A stretch of DNA of 32,861 bases from an uncultured Calothrix sp. (GCA_937973965.1 CALJJQ010000026.1:1-32861); one strand, 5' to 3'; numbered from the stretch's first letter, positions 24,138 to 32,462 are shown. Made by a program: numbers and translations. Notes: generated from the letters alone by a model not told the origin.

Positions 24138-25379
24138 ATGAAGTCAAAATCACTGAGAATTCTGTATGCAGTTGGACCTGAGGACGTAATTCAATCCTAT
24201 AAATATTGGAGTCAGGGGGAACAATCTCCGGCACAGGTTTCTGTCACCTATTCCAGTCAATTTTATGATGTTTGTCAGGAATTTGACGCTCAAGCCTACG
24301 TAATTGCCCAAGCCAAAACCCATGACTTAATTCAGGGAGAACAATTTATGATTGAAAAACTCCCTGTTCCCCTACCGAATGCTGGTGGTATTGTGTATCA
24401 TTTACGGCAAATATTCTACGGAATCAAGTTATTAATTTCTGCCTTGCGGTTTCGTGCGAATGTTTTAATTGCATCTAGTGGTACAACCCATTGGTTTGTT
24501 TTATATTTATTTTCCTGGTTAGGTATTAGAGTTATTCCCTCCGTGCATTGTGTATTATGGCGAGAATATGGGGGTCAAAGTTGGGGAGAAAAAATCGCTT
24601 TATATTTAAGTCGCCATCTGTTTGCCAATAAATGTGCGGGAATTTTAGCTGTATCGAACGAAATTGCTAGACAAATTCAGCAATTAGCCCCTAAACAAAG
24701 CTCTCCTGTATTTGAATTTTTACCTTCCTATCGACCCAAGGATTTTGCAGATATCCCACCACCATCACCAGTGCGATCGCCGTTCCATGTTTTGTTTGCT
24801 GGTCGGGTAGAATACGACAAAGGGGTATTTGATTTATTAGAAATTGCCCAAACCATCACCGCATCTGGAATCCATGACATTCATTTCCATATCTGCGGTG
24901 GTGGTTCCCAACTAGAAACTCTGCGTCATGCAGTTCGAGAGAGCGGGTTAATAGATAACTTTTTTTGCTACGGTTACTTACTCAAACCCCAGATGCGGGA
25001 AATGTTCGCTCGTTCCCACATTGTAGTTGTTCCCACGCGTACAGAATTCGTGGAAGGGTTTAATCGTGTTGTCGCCGAAAGTATTCTCTGTAGTCGTCCC
25101 GTCGTCACATCTCCCGTTTGTCCAGCCCTATCCTACGTCGATGAAGCTGTAATATCCGTTCCCCCGGAGGATATTTCTGCCTATCGGGAAGCGATTTTAT
25201 TACTTTATCGCGATTTAGAGATTTATAACCGTAAACGTTTAGCCTGTCAACGATTACAATCCCAATTTTACGACCGCGATCGCAGTTGGGGCAATCGCCT
25301 CAAAACAATTTTGAATCAAATTATCGAAACAGAAGCAAATCAGAACCATAATCCTGACAAAACAATACTTTCAGCCTAG
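24138..25379 (+). CDS. Glycosyltransferase family 4
   Basis: 413-residue GT-B glycosyltransferase. The N-terminal domain includes LRILYAVGP (6-14) and a hydrophobic patch (about 93-133, IKLLISALRF...WFVLYLFSWLGI) that may associate with the membrane. The donor domain has LFAGRVEYDKGVFDLLE (219-235), HICGGGSQLETLR (251-263) and an E-x7-E signature EGFNRVVAESILCSRPVV (Glu306 and Glu314). The start has AGGGATATCT before the ATG. It differs clearly from the preceding GT4 protein, so the two are not recent duplicates. The proximity suggests the same glycan pathway. A weak hairpin, AACAG...CTGTT followed by TTTCTC, lies just after the stop. Confidence 0.9.
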   Translation: MKSKSLRILYAVGPEDVIQSYKYWSQGEQSPAQVSVTYSSQFYDVCQEFDAQAYVIAQAKTHDLIQGEQFMIEKLPVPLPNAGGIVYHLRQIFYGIKLLISALRFRANVLIASSGTTHWFVLYLFSWLGIRVIPSVHCVLWREYGGQSWGEKIALYLSRHLFANKCAGILAVSNEIARQIQQLAPKQSSPVFEFLPSYRPKDFADIPPPSPVRSPFHVLFAGRVEYDKGVFDLLEIAQTITASGIHDIHFHICGGGSQLETLRHAVRESGLIDNFFCYGYLLKPQMREMFARSHIVVVPTRTEFVEGFNRVVAESILCSRPVVTSPVCPALSYVDEAVISVPPEDISAYREAILLLYRDLEIYNRKRLACQRLQSQFYDRDRSWGNRLKTILNQIIETEANQNHNPDKTILSA

Positions 25380-25418
25380 TCTTGTCAACAGGGAATAGCT
25401 GTTTTTCTCTCACTCCCC

Positions 25419-25447
25419 GTAGAGAAGACCCGACGGGTCGTCTCTAC
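25419..25447. repeat. GAGACG-family palindrome, after the second GT4 gene
   Basis: GTAGAGAAGACCC...GGGTCGTCTCTAC, near-perfect 13-bp arms around three bases. It is followed by ACTCCCT heptamers at about 25596-25635 and 25676-25706 in a 450-bp gene-free spacer before the oxidase locus. Confidence 0.65.
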
Positions 25448-25779
25448 TCCCTACCTTTCAAGGGTAGGTATTTTGTATTTGGTCATTTTTTGTCTATTTC
25501 AGCCGATGCTTAAATTCTGAAACGACCAAACCACGTTAAACAATTGAGAATTTTCTCAACTATTTTTGATATTCTCAAAAACCTACCCTTGTGAGCTACT
25601 CCCTACTCCCCACTACCGTACTCCCTACCAAACATGATTTTCTCAGAAATTTGCTCGCCAATCTTGAACAAAGTCCCTACTCCGTACTCCCGTCACGGAC
25701 TACTCCCTTTCAACTCAGCTAAATTTAATCTTTACTCAAGTTTACAAGTGTGGTTTTGTTGTTAATATCAATTCGTAAG

Positions 25780-25807
25780 TTGTAGCAAATGCTTCGCTAG
25801 ATATAAA
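25780..25807 (+). promoter_or_regulatory. Candidate promoter of the ARTO locus
   Basis: TTGTAG (25780-25785), a 16-nt spacer and TATAAA (25802-25807), about 23 nt before the ATG of the first DUF2231 gene. A good Shine-Dalgarno (AGAAGGGA) follows. By-eye call. Confidence 0.4.
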
Positions 25808-25829
25808 CATATATGTAGAAGGGAACACA

Positions 25830-26330
25830 ATGTTCGAGAATTTGCTTCCACCCCTAAATGAACATAACCTACCCTATCCGGATACCATCCATCCCATCGT
25901 TGTCCATTTTGTGATTGCGATGGTTTTATTTGCCTTCCTTTGCGATGTAATTGGCTACTTTACCCGTAATCCCCGTCTGTTGGAAGTGAGTTGGTGGAAC
26001 ATGTTTTTTGCCACCATTTCCATCTTTGTGGCCATTGTTTTTGGTCAAATCGAAGCTGGTTTAGCCCTAGCTTACAGAGCCGTCGAACCAGTATTAAATT
26101 TACATACCCTGATAGGTTGGTCATTATCGGGAGTAATTGCTGCAATTACCGGGTGGCGGTATGTAATTCGTTTACGCGACCCAAAAAGCTTACCAATTTC
26201 CTACTTAGGAGTAGGGGTCTTTTTAACACTTTTAGTCTGTTACCAAGTTTACCTAGGAGATAAACTAGTTTGGGTGTACGGATTGCATACAGCACCAGTT
26301 GTCGAAGCCGTCAAAGAGGGGATTTTATGA
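25830..26330 (+). CDS. DUF2231 membrane protein, first of pair
   Basis: 166 residues with four transmembrane helices at about 21-42, 55-76, 90-110 and 123-143. The DUF2231 hallmark HPIVVHFVIAM (21-31) opens helix 1, with histidines that could bind heme or metal. AGAAGGGA lies 5 nt before the ATG. Its stop overlaps the start of the next DUF2231 gene (ATGA), indicating translational coupling, and the oxidase subunits follow. Paired DUF2231 proteins upstream of coxB-coxA-coxC suggest an accessory or electron-entry role in this oxidase; that is inference. Confidence 0.87.
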   Translation: MFENLLPPLNEHNLPYPDTIHPIVVHFVIAMVLFAFLCDVIGYFTRNPRLLEVSWWNMFFATISIFVAIVFGQIEAGLALAYRAVEPVLNLHTLIGWSLSGVIAAITGWRYVIRLRDPKSLPISYLGVGVFLTLLVCYQVYLGDKLVWVYGLHTAPVVEAVKEGIL

Positions 26331-26926
26331 GCCAAGAACTAGTCGAGCATTTGTCTCTAGGTGCAAATGGACTACCCTACACCATTCCCATCCATCCTAA
26401 TCTAGTCCACTTGACCCTGGGATTATTTATTGTGGCGATCGCCTTTGATATCGTTGGTGTATTTTATACCCTAGAAAAACCCGTATTTAAATTCCTGGCA
26501 ATTCCAGCCACCCGTGCCGCCTTCTTTGACGTAGGTTGGTACAATATGCTCGCCGCCACCATTGTCACCTTTTTTACCGTTGCCTCCGGATTCTACGAAA
26601 TTATCCTCGCCCAACCCCCCAGTGATGTCAAAAGCGCTTGGGGACTCCCAGCCGCAGAAACCCTGATTTGGCATGGTGTCGGTGGAATTTTTCTGCTAAC
26701 CATGATTGTGGGGATGACTGTCTGGCGAGGCTTTCAACGTTTTTACTGGCGCAACGATATGTCCCGACAAGTGCAATGGAGCTATCTGCTTGTTGGGCTA
26801 ATTATTATGTTCCTCATGTACCTCCACGGTACACTAGGTGCCCACATGGCTGGCGAATTTGGTGTCCATAACACCGCCGTCCGTCTACTGCGGTTAGGTG
26901 AAAATCCCAATCTTGTGTTGAAATAA
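26327..26926 (+). CDS. DUF2231 membrane protein, second of pair
   Basis: 199 residues, about four or five membrane helices (about 24-46, 66-92, 112-134, 147-166). Paralogous to the upstream protein: the shared block is PIHPNLVHLTLGLF (20-33), and a second histidine pair lies near the C terminus (HGTLGAHMAGEFGVHNTAV). The frame is open from 26270, but the ATG at 26327 overlaps the upstream TGA as ATGA and begins at the homology. It is followed 10 nt later by coxB. Distinct His-rich loops make a heme- or metal-binding role plausible; not demonstrated. Confidence 0.87.
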   Translation: MSQELVEHLSLGANGLPYTIPIHPNLVHLTLGLFIVAIAFDIVGVFYTLEKPVFKFLAIPATRAAFFDVGWYNMLAATIVTFFTVASGFYEIILAQPPSDVKSAWGLPAAETLIWHGVGGIFLLTMIVGMTVWRGFQRFYWRNDMSRQVQWSYLLVGLIIMFLMYLHGTLGAHMAGEFGVHNTAVRLLRLGENPNLVLK

Positions 26927-26936
26927 TTTATTAGTG

Positions 26937-27833
26937 ATGAATAACCGCAATATTATCCTGTTAATCATTAGTTTTATCATCCTAGCCATTATTAGCGTTT
27001 GGATTGGCCAACAATCCTACTCGTGGCTACCCCCCGAAGCCGCAGCCGAATCCATACTAATTGATCATCTATTCAGCTTTTTAGTCACCATTGGAGCTTT
27101 TATTTTCCTGGGAGTAACCGGAGCAATCCTATATTCGATTATTTTTCACCGTGCTGGTAAATATGACATGAGTGATGGTCCACCCATTGAAGGTAATGTC
27201 ACCCTAGAAGTGGTCTGGACAGCCATACCTTTTGTGTTAGTAATTTGGATTGCCACCTACAGCTACCAAATCTACGACCAAATGTCCCTTCGCGGACCAA
27301 TGGAACACTTCCACATGTCAATGGGTATGCCATCCGCAAATGCCGCATCTGTTCCAGAGGAAAGTACCCCCCCACCCAAAATCGAAGTTCATTCCCAACA
27401 GTGGGCTTGGATATTTCGCTACCCCGAACAAAATATTACCAGCACAGAATTACATTTACCAGTAAATCAACGGGCTTACCTCCAACTCACCTCAGCAGAT
27501 GTCATCCACGGCTTTTACATCCCCGCATTCCGCGTCAAACAGGATGTCATCCCCGGAGAAACCATCAACTTTGAATTTACCCCCATCCGGGAAGGTAAAT
27601 ATCGCCTACGGGATTCCCAATACAGCGGAACCTACTTTGCGACCATGCAAGCTAATGTAGTCGTGGAATCAGCGGAAAAATACCAAGAATGGTTAAAAAT
27701 AGCCTCTAGTCAACCACCATCCCTAGCCTTCAACCAAGCAGCATCCGAATATACCAAAAAAACAGAAAACCCCATTCACTCCGATTGGCCAACGGTAATT
27801 CCAGCGCAACCCCCGATGGTAAATTACCACTAA
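26937..27833 (+). CDS. coxB: ARTO subunit II, CuA-less cytochrome oxidase subunit II
   Basis: 298 residues from this ATG (a GTG one codon earlier at 26934 is possible). Two N-terminal membrane helices (about 6-25 and 45-70, numbered from the GTG) anchor a periplasmic or lumenal cupredoxin domain. VIHGFYIPAFRVKQDVIPG (190-208) is typical and keeps the first ligand-position His192. The CuA loop, normally C-x3-C-x3-H-x2-M, reads RDSQYSGTYFATM: Asp227, Ser231 and Phe235 replace Cys, Cys and His, and only Met238 remains. It therefore cannot hold CuA. This is the known signature of the cyanobacterial alternative respiratory terminal oxidase, thought to accept electrons from quinol rather than cytochrome c. 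Confidence 0.93.
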   Translation: MNNRNIILLIISFIILAIISVWIGQQSYSWLPPEAAAESILIDHLFSFLVTIGAFIFLGVTGAILYSIIFHRAGKYDMSDGPPIEGNVTLEVVWTAIPFVLVIWIATYSYQIYDQMSLRGPMEHFHMSMGMPSANAASVPEESTPPPKIEVHSQQWAWIFRYPEQNITSTELHLPVNQRAYLQLTSADVIHGFYIPAFRVKQDVIPGETINFEFTPIREGKYRLRDSQYSGTYFATMQANVVVESAEKYQEWLKIASSQPPSLAFNQAASEYTKKTENPIHSDWPTVIPAQPPMVNYH

Positions 27834-27867
27834 GTAGATCGGTATTGTTTACACACGAAAAATTGTC

Positions 27868-27894
27868 GTAGAGACGTAGCATTGCTACGTCTAC
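27868..27894. repeat. GAGACG-family palindrome between coxB and coxA
   Basis: GTAGAGACGTAGCA-T-TGCTACGTCTAC, with a 9-bp core stem GACGTAGCA and TGCTACGTC. It occupies the 232-bp coxB-coxA spacer. Confidence 0.65.
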
Positions 27895-28038
27895 ACAACG
27901 TAAAATTTTCAATTCGTATTTGTATTCAGCAACGCCAAATTACGAAATAGCCTACATGTAGCGATGAGACCAGAACCAATGAAAGTGTTTTTTCCCACTC
28001 CCTACCCCCTTTCAATTCAGTAATTAGAGATTCCCGTT

Positions 28039-28065
28039 AATCCAAAATCCAAAATCCAAAATTCC
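28039..28065 (+). repeat. ATCCAAA heptamers abutting the coxA start
   Basis: AATCCAAAATCCAAAATCCA plus AAATTCC, three heptamer units ending exactly at the coxA ATG. They occupy the position of the ribosome binding site and contain no purine-rich Shine-Dalgarno. The same arrangement precedes coxC. Confidence 0.75.
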
Positions 28066-29733
28066 ATGACTAGCACACAAACAGAAACAACCAAAATTCC
28101 AGAAAAACATCATCACCATCCACCCACCACCTGGAAAACATTTTTTAGCTTCAGCACCGACCATAAAGTCATCGGTATCCAATACACCGTTACAGCCTTC
28201 ATCTTTTTCCTCATCGGTGGCATATTCGCCATGATTATTCGCGGTGAATTAATCACCCCCGAAGCAGACCTAGTAGACCGCACCGTCTACAACGCCATGT
28301 TTACCATGCATGGAACCGTCATGCTATTTATGTGGACATTCCCCGTCCTTGCGGGTTTAGCCAATTACCTCGTCCCCTTAATGATTGGCGCACGGGATAT
28401 GGCCTTTCCCCGCTTGAATGCTGTAGCCTTTTGGATGGTTCCCATCTTCGGTATTATCCTCATGGCCAGCTTTTTTGTCCCCGGTGGTCCAGCTCAAGCT
28501 GGATGGTGGTCTTACCCACCGGTTAGCACCCAAAATCCTACGGGTATTCTGTTTAACGGTCAATTTCTCTGGTTGTTAGCGGTAGCCCTATCGGGGATAT
28601 CATCGATTTTAGGGGCTGTAAATATTGTCACTACAATTATTAGAATGCGTGCCCCAGGAATGGGATTTTTCCGAATGCCAGCCTATGTCTGGACTGTGTT
28701 AAGTGCCCAAATAATCCAGTTATTCGGCTTACCAGCCCTCACCGCAGGGGCAGTCATGTTATTATTTGACTTGACAGTGGGAACCAGTTTCTTTGACCCT
28801 GCTAAGGGGGGTGATCCGGTTTTATACCAGCACTTTTTCTGGTTCTATTCCCATCCAGCAGTGTACGTAATTATTTTGCCGGTATTCGGGATTTTTTCGG
28901 AAATATTTCCTGTTTATGCTCGCAAACCTCTATTTGGTTATAAAGTTGTTGCGGTTTCTTCTTTAATTATTACAGGTTTAAGCGGCATTGTTTGGGTACA
29001 CCACATGTTTGCCAGTGGTACACCCGGTTGGATGCGGATGCTGTTTATGTTCTCAACGATGTTAATTTCCGTACCCACTGGTATTAAGGTTTTTGCTTGG
29101 GTGGCGACAATTTGGGGTGGTAAATTACGACTGGATACACCGATGTTATTTGCATTGGGTGGGTTGATTATGTTTGTATTTGCCGGGATTACCGGGATTA
29201 TGTTGGCATCTGTTCCCGTGGATATTCATGTGAATAATACCTACTTTGTTGTTGGTCACTTCCACTATGTGATTTACGGTGCAACAGTCATGGGTATTTA
29301 TGCTGCCATTTATCACTGGTTCCCGAAAATGACCGGACGGATGTATTATGAAGGTTTAGGTAAATTACATTTTTGGTTGACTTTTATTGGGGCAAATCTG
29401 AACTTTTTCCCTATGCATCCATTAGGATTACAAGGAATGCCCCGTCGAGTTGCTTCCTATGACCCCGAATTTGCTTTTTGGAATGTAATTGCTAGTATCG
29501 GTGGGTTTATCTTAGGCATGTCAACTTTACCGTTTTTATTGAATATGGTTAGCTCCTGGGCTGACGGGAAAAAAGCACCCGATAACCCTTGGAGAGCAAT
29601 TGGTTTGGAATGGTTAGTTCCTTCTCCACCCCCAGTGGAAAATTTTGAGAAGCAATTACCAATTGTGATGGCTGAACCCTATGGTTACGGGAAGTCAGAA
29701 GATTTGGTGGCGAATGCATCGGATTTGAATTAA
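28066..29733 (+). CDS. coxA: ARTO subunit I, heme-copper oxidase catalytic subunit
   Basis: 555 residues, 12-helix catalytic core reducing O2 to water. Low-spin heme ligands are His82 (MHGTVMLF) and His400; the high-spin heme ligand is His398 (VGHFHYVIYG). CuB ligands are His263, His312 and His313 (VHHMFASG), with the His263-Tyr267 cross-link pair in YSHPAVY. The usual D-channel glutamate (GHPEVY) is replaced by the Tyr-Ser form YSHPxVY (261-267), the hallmark of A2-type heme-copper oxidases. A His-rich N terminus (KHHHHPP, 14-20) precedes helix 1. Together with the CuA-less subunit II this identifies the ARTO rather than the cytochrome c oxidase. Confidence 0.96.
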   Translation: MTSTQTETTKIPEKHHHHPPTTWKTFFSFSTDHKVIGIQYTVTAFIFFLIGGIFAMIIRGELITPEADLVDRTVYNAMFTMHGTVMLFMWTFPVLAGLANYLVPLMIGARDMAFPRLNAVAFWMVPIFGIILMASFFVPGGPAQAGWWSYPPVSTQNPTGILFNGQFLWLLAVALSGISSILGAVNIVTTIIRMRAPGMGFFRMPAYVWTVLSAQIIQLFGLPALTAGAVMLLFDLTVGTSFFDPAKGGDPVLYQHFFWFYSHPAVYVIILPVFGIFSEIFPVYARKPLFGYKVVAVSSLIITGLSGIVWVHHMFASGTPGWMRMLFMFSTMLISVPTGIKVFAWVATIWGGKLRLDTPMLFALGGLIMFVFAGITGIMLASVPVDIHVNNTYFVVGHFHYVIYGATVMGIYAAIYHWFPKMTGRMYYEGLGKLHFWLTFIGANLNFFPMHPLGLQGMPRRVASYDPEFAFWNVIASIGGFILGMSTLPFLLNMVSSWADGKKAPDNPWRAIGLEWLVPSPPPVENFEKQLPIVMAEPYGYGKSEDLVANASDLN

Positions 29734-29801
29734 TTCCGGAAACAGGAGGAAATTCTGTTATCCCAATTTGAAAAAAAGAATGCAACCGATGAATTGTGTT
29801 T

Positions 29802-29829
29802 GTAGAGACGTAATATATTACGTCTCTAC
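29802..29829. repeat. Perfect GAGACG-family palindrome between coxA and coxC
   Basis: GTAGAGACGTAATA and its exact reverse complement TATTACGTCTCTAC, a 28-bp perfect palindrome. It lies in the 308-bp coxA-coxC spacer; the remainder of that spacer is AT-rich with no gene. Confidence 0.75.
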
Positions 29830-30012
29830 GTCCCCACATATATTTCACATTCTCGATGTGTTGCAAACATTTTTGAACCCGTATTATCTAGTATTCCCGG
29901 TAATTCTGCACTTGATAATCATCAAAGCCCGGGCTGAATGATAATAATTCAATTTTGAAGGAATTCATTAGAAAAACCCGACTTCTACTGTTGGTGAGAA
30001 TCTGACAATCTG

Positions 30013-30041
30013 AAAATCCAAAATCTAAAATCCAAAATCCT
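30013..30041 (+). repeat. ATCCAAA heptamers abutting the coxC start
   Basis: AAAATCCAAAATCTAAAATC plus CAAAATCCT ends at the coxC ATG. Same STRR family and same position as at coxA; no Shine-Dalgarno is visible. Confidence 0.75.
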
Positions 30042-30665
30042 ATGAATAGTACAGATAGCACGCTTTCTTCGGAAAATTTACAGCCATCTATTCATGAAAT
30101 GGCTCGTGAACACGAACACGATGCTGAAGGCAATAGCATGTTTGGCTTTATTGTCTTTTTGCTGTCAGAAAGTGTTATTTTCTTGAGCTTTTTCGCTGGA
30201 TATATTGTTTACAAAACCACTACCGTTGATTGGCTACCTCCTGGTGTAGAGGGTCTGGAAATTAAAGAACCTGCTATTAATACGGTGATTCTAGTTTCCA
30301 GTAGTTTCGTGATTTATTTGGCGGAAAGGTTTTTAAAAAGCGAAAATATCTGGGGTTTCCGCTTCTTTTGGTTGCTGACAATGGCGATGGGTAGCTACTT
30401 TTTATATGGTCAAGCCGTAGAATGGGGGAGTTTAGAATTTGGTTTTACATCCGGTGTGTTTGGTGGGATGTTTTATTTGTTGACAGGGTTTCATGGTTTA
30501 CATGTATTTAGTGGGGTTTTGTTGCAGTTGGTAATGTTGATTCGCTCTTTTATTCCTGGTAATTATGACAATGGTCATTATGGGGTGGATGCGACTTCTT
30601 TGTTTTGGCATTTTGTTGATGTAATTTGGATTATTTTGTTTGGTTTGATTTATTTGTGGCAGTAA
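30042..30665 (+). CDS. coxC: ARTO subunit III
   Basis: 207 residues. Five hydrophobic helices follow a polar N terminus (about 30-52, 78-98, 105-124, 140-168, 185-206), the short bacterial form of oxidase subunit III. Conserved features are FIVFLLSESVIFLSFF (32-47, with the buried Glu), FHGLHVFSGVLLQL (about 149-162) and the C-terminal WHFVDVIWIILFGLIYLW. Subunit III stabilises proton uptake into subunit I in related enzymes. It completes the coxB-coxA-coxC set, although the repeat-filled spacers make a single simple operon uncertain. Confidence 0.94.
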   Translation: MNSTDSTLSSENLQPSIHEMAREHEHDAEGNSMFGFIVFLLSESVIFLSFFAGYIVYKTTTVDWLPPGVEGLEIKEPAINTVILVSSSFVIYLAERFLKSENIWGFRFFWLLTMAMGSYFLYGQAVEWGSLEFGFTSGVFGGMFYLLTGFHGLHVFSGVLLQLVMLIRSFIPGNYDNGHYGVDATSLFWHFVDVIWIILFGLIYLWQ

Positions 30666-30699
30666 GTTTCGGATTGCTCACAAACTCCTAAAATTGACA

Positions 30700-30792
30700 G
30701 GGAGTAGGGATGTGGGAGTAGTGGGAAGATTAACCTGTAATTTACGGGGAGTAGGGAGTAGGGATGTGGGAGTAGTGGGAAGATTAACCTGT
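30700..30792 (+). repeat. 54-bp-period direct repeat with GGGAGTA heptamers
   Basis: A 39-bp unit occurs exactly twice (30700-30738 and 30754-30792), each starting GGGAGTAGGGATGTGGGAGT. Inside it is made of GGGAGTA-type heptamers, the reverse complement of the TACTCCC repeats elsewhere. The surrounding 285-bp spacer has no gene. The GCGCTAAAGTGCTACTACGA repeat lies near 30876. Confidence 0.8.
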
Positions 30793-30931
30793 TACTCGAC
30801 GCTTACCGCTTACTTCTTCTAAATGCAGGAAGTGAGGTGTAGGTAGGTGTGGTTTAGTAGCTTGTTTTTTCGGCGCTAAAGTGCTACTACGAGCCTTTTA
30901 AATAGATATGTGATTGCCAAAAATTGAACTA

Positions 30932-30945
30932 TTTCTCATGAGAAA
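30932..30945. promoter_or_regulatory. 14-bp palindrome before the GMC oxidoreductase
   Basis: TTTCTCATGAGAAA is a perfect palindrome ending 5 nt before the ATG at 30951. It may be an operator or a translation-control element; it also covers the site where a Shine-Dalgarno would lie (GAGAAA). Confidence 0.35.
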
Positions 30946-30950
30946 CAATT

Positions 30951-32441
30951 ATGATTATTGATGACCACTACTACGATGTAATTATTATTGGTACTGGTGC
31001 TGGTGGGGGAACTTTGACCCATAAGTTAGCAGCGACTGGGAAAAAAATTCTGGTGTTAGAAAGGGGTGAATTCTTAGCAAAAGAAAGTTCCGAATTAGTA
31101 GATGTGGAAGTGTTTAAAAAAGAAGATTTCCATGCACCAGAACAGTGGTACGATGCGGATGGAGAACCTTTCCATCCCCAAACTAGTTATTCCGTCGGTG
31201 GTAATACCAAACTCTATAGTGGGGTATTGTCGCGAATGCGGGAACGGGATTTTGAACAGGTGCAACACCAAGATGGGATTTCTCCAGGATGGCCACTTAA
31301 ATACAAAGATTTTGAACCCTATTATACGGAAGCGGAACAACTTTACCGGGTACATGGTATCCTAGGGGAAGATCCAACCGAACCACCCCATAGTCAAGAT
31401 TATCCCTTTGATGCGGTTGATAGCGAACCCCATATCGAAGAAATTTGTCAGCAGGTTTCCCAACAAGGTCTAAATCCAGCCCATTTACCGATTGGCATTG
31501 GAGACCAGGGACGGACAGATGCGGAGGATACGGGAGTAACTCCAGCAATGAAGGTAAACGAAAATATTACCCTGAAAACCTCCGCACGGGTGGTATGTTT
31601 GCATACTAATCCTTCCGGGAAGGAAGTTAAAGCTGTACAGGCAGAAATTGGCGGAAAATTCTATTTATTTATGGGGGATATTGTTGTTCTGTGTTGTGGG
31701 GCAATTAATTCAGCCGCTTTATTACTACGTTCGGAAAACGATTCCCATCCCTTCGGATTAGCCAATAGTTCCCAGCTAGTTGGGTGTAACCTGATGAAAC
31801 AACTGATGACGGTTGTTGTGCAAATTACTGCGACACCGAATTCGGGTTTATTCCAACGTACCCATTATTTTAATGATTTTTATTGGGGCGATCGCAATTT
31901 TTCCTATCCGATGGGACATATTCAAAATGCTGGTGGTATCCTACGGGATGTGATTTTCGCGGAATCACCTCCTATTTTATCGGTTGCAACTAAATTAATG
32001 CCGGGATTTGGATTAAAACAGTTAGCAAAACGTTCCATTGGTTGGTGGTTACAAACGGAGGATTTACCTCGACCGAAAAATCGAGTCCGGGTAGATAAAA
32101 ATAAATTATATGTGGATTATACTCCTAATAATACGGAAGCTCATGACCGCTTGGTTTATCGCTGGATTGATGTTCTCAAGGCTGTGGATGGAAATAAACA
32201 AAACGTTTATCCCCGTGGAGAAACACCTATTTCCGTAGTTGCACATCAGGTGGGTACATGTCGATTTGGAGAAGACCCGAAAACCTCGGTGTTGGATTTG
32301 TATTGTCGCACCCACGATGTGGATAATTTGTATGTGGTTGATGGTTCTTTCTTCCCTTCTGCTTCTGCAACCAGTCCTGCTTTAACGGTGATTGCGAATG
32401 CGTTGCGGGTGGGGGAACATTTGATTGAACGGTTGGGATAA
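30951..32441 (+). CDS. GMC-family FAD oxidoreductase
   Basis: 496 residues. The N-terminal FAD-binding Rossmann motif is GTGAGGGT (14-21) with the ribose-binding acidic end VLERGE (35-40). The GMC signature SVGGNTKLYSGVLSRMR (81-97) follows. The C-terminal GMC domain has HQVGTCRFGED (432-442), whose His is the conserved catalytic base position, and DGSFFPSASATSPALTVIANAL near the end. GMC enzymes oxidise alcohols, sugars or choline; the substrate is not readable here. No signal peptide. It lies 285 nt after coxC on the same strand, so it may feed electrons to the same quinone pool, but linkage is only positional. Confidence 0.92.
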   Translation: MIIDDHYYDVIIIGTGAGGGTLTHKLAATGKKILVLERGEFLAKESSELVDVEVFKKEDFHAPEQWYDADGEPFHPQTSYSVGGNTKLYSGVLSRMRERDFEQVQHQDGISPGWPLKYKDFEPYYTEAEQLYRVHGILGEDPTEPPHSQDYPFDAVDSEPHIEEICQQVSQQGLNPAHLPIGIGDQGRTDAEDTGVTPAMKVNENITLKTSARVVCLHTNPSGKEVKAVQAEIGGKFYLFMGDIVVLCCGAINSAALLLRSENDSHPFGLANSSQLVGCNLMKQLMTVVVQITATPNSGLFQRTHYFNDFYWGDRNFSYPMGHIQNAGGILRDVIFAESPPILSVATKLMPGFGLKQLAKRSIGWWLQTEDLPRPKNRVRVDKNKLYVDYTPNNTEAHDRLVYRWIDVLKAVDGNKQNVYPRGETPISVVAHQVGTCRFGEDPKTSVLDLYCRTHDVDNLYVVDGSFFPSASATSPALTVIANALRVGEHLIERLG

Positions 32442-32462
32442 TAGCCTCTATATGTCTAGTTT

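Noticed and set aside
25596-25706. Repeated ACTCCCT units as a CRISPR-like array
   Set aside because: Units are 7 bp with no unique spacers of constant length; this is STRR sequence.
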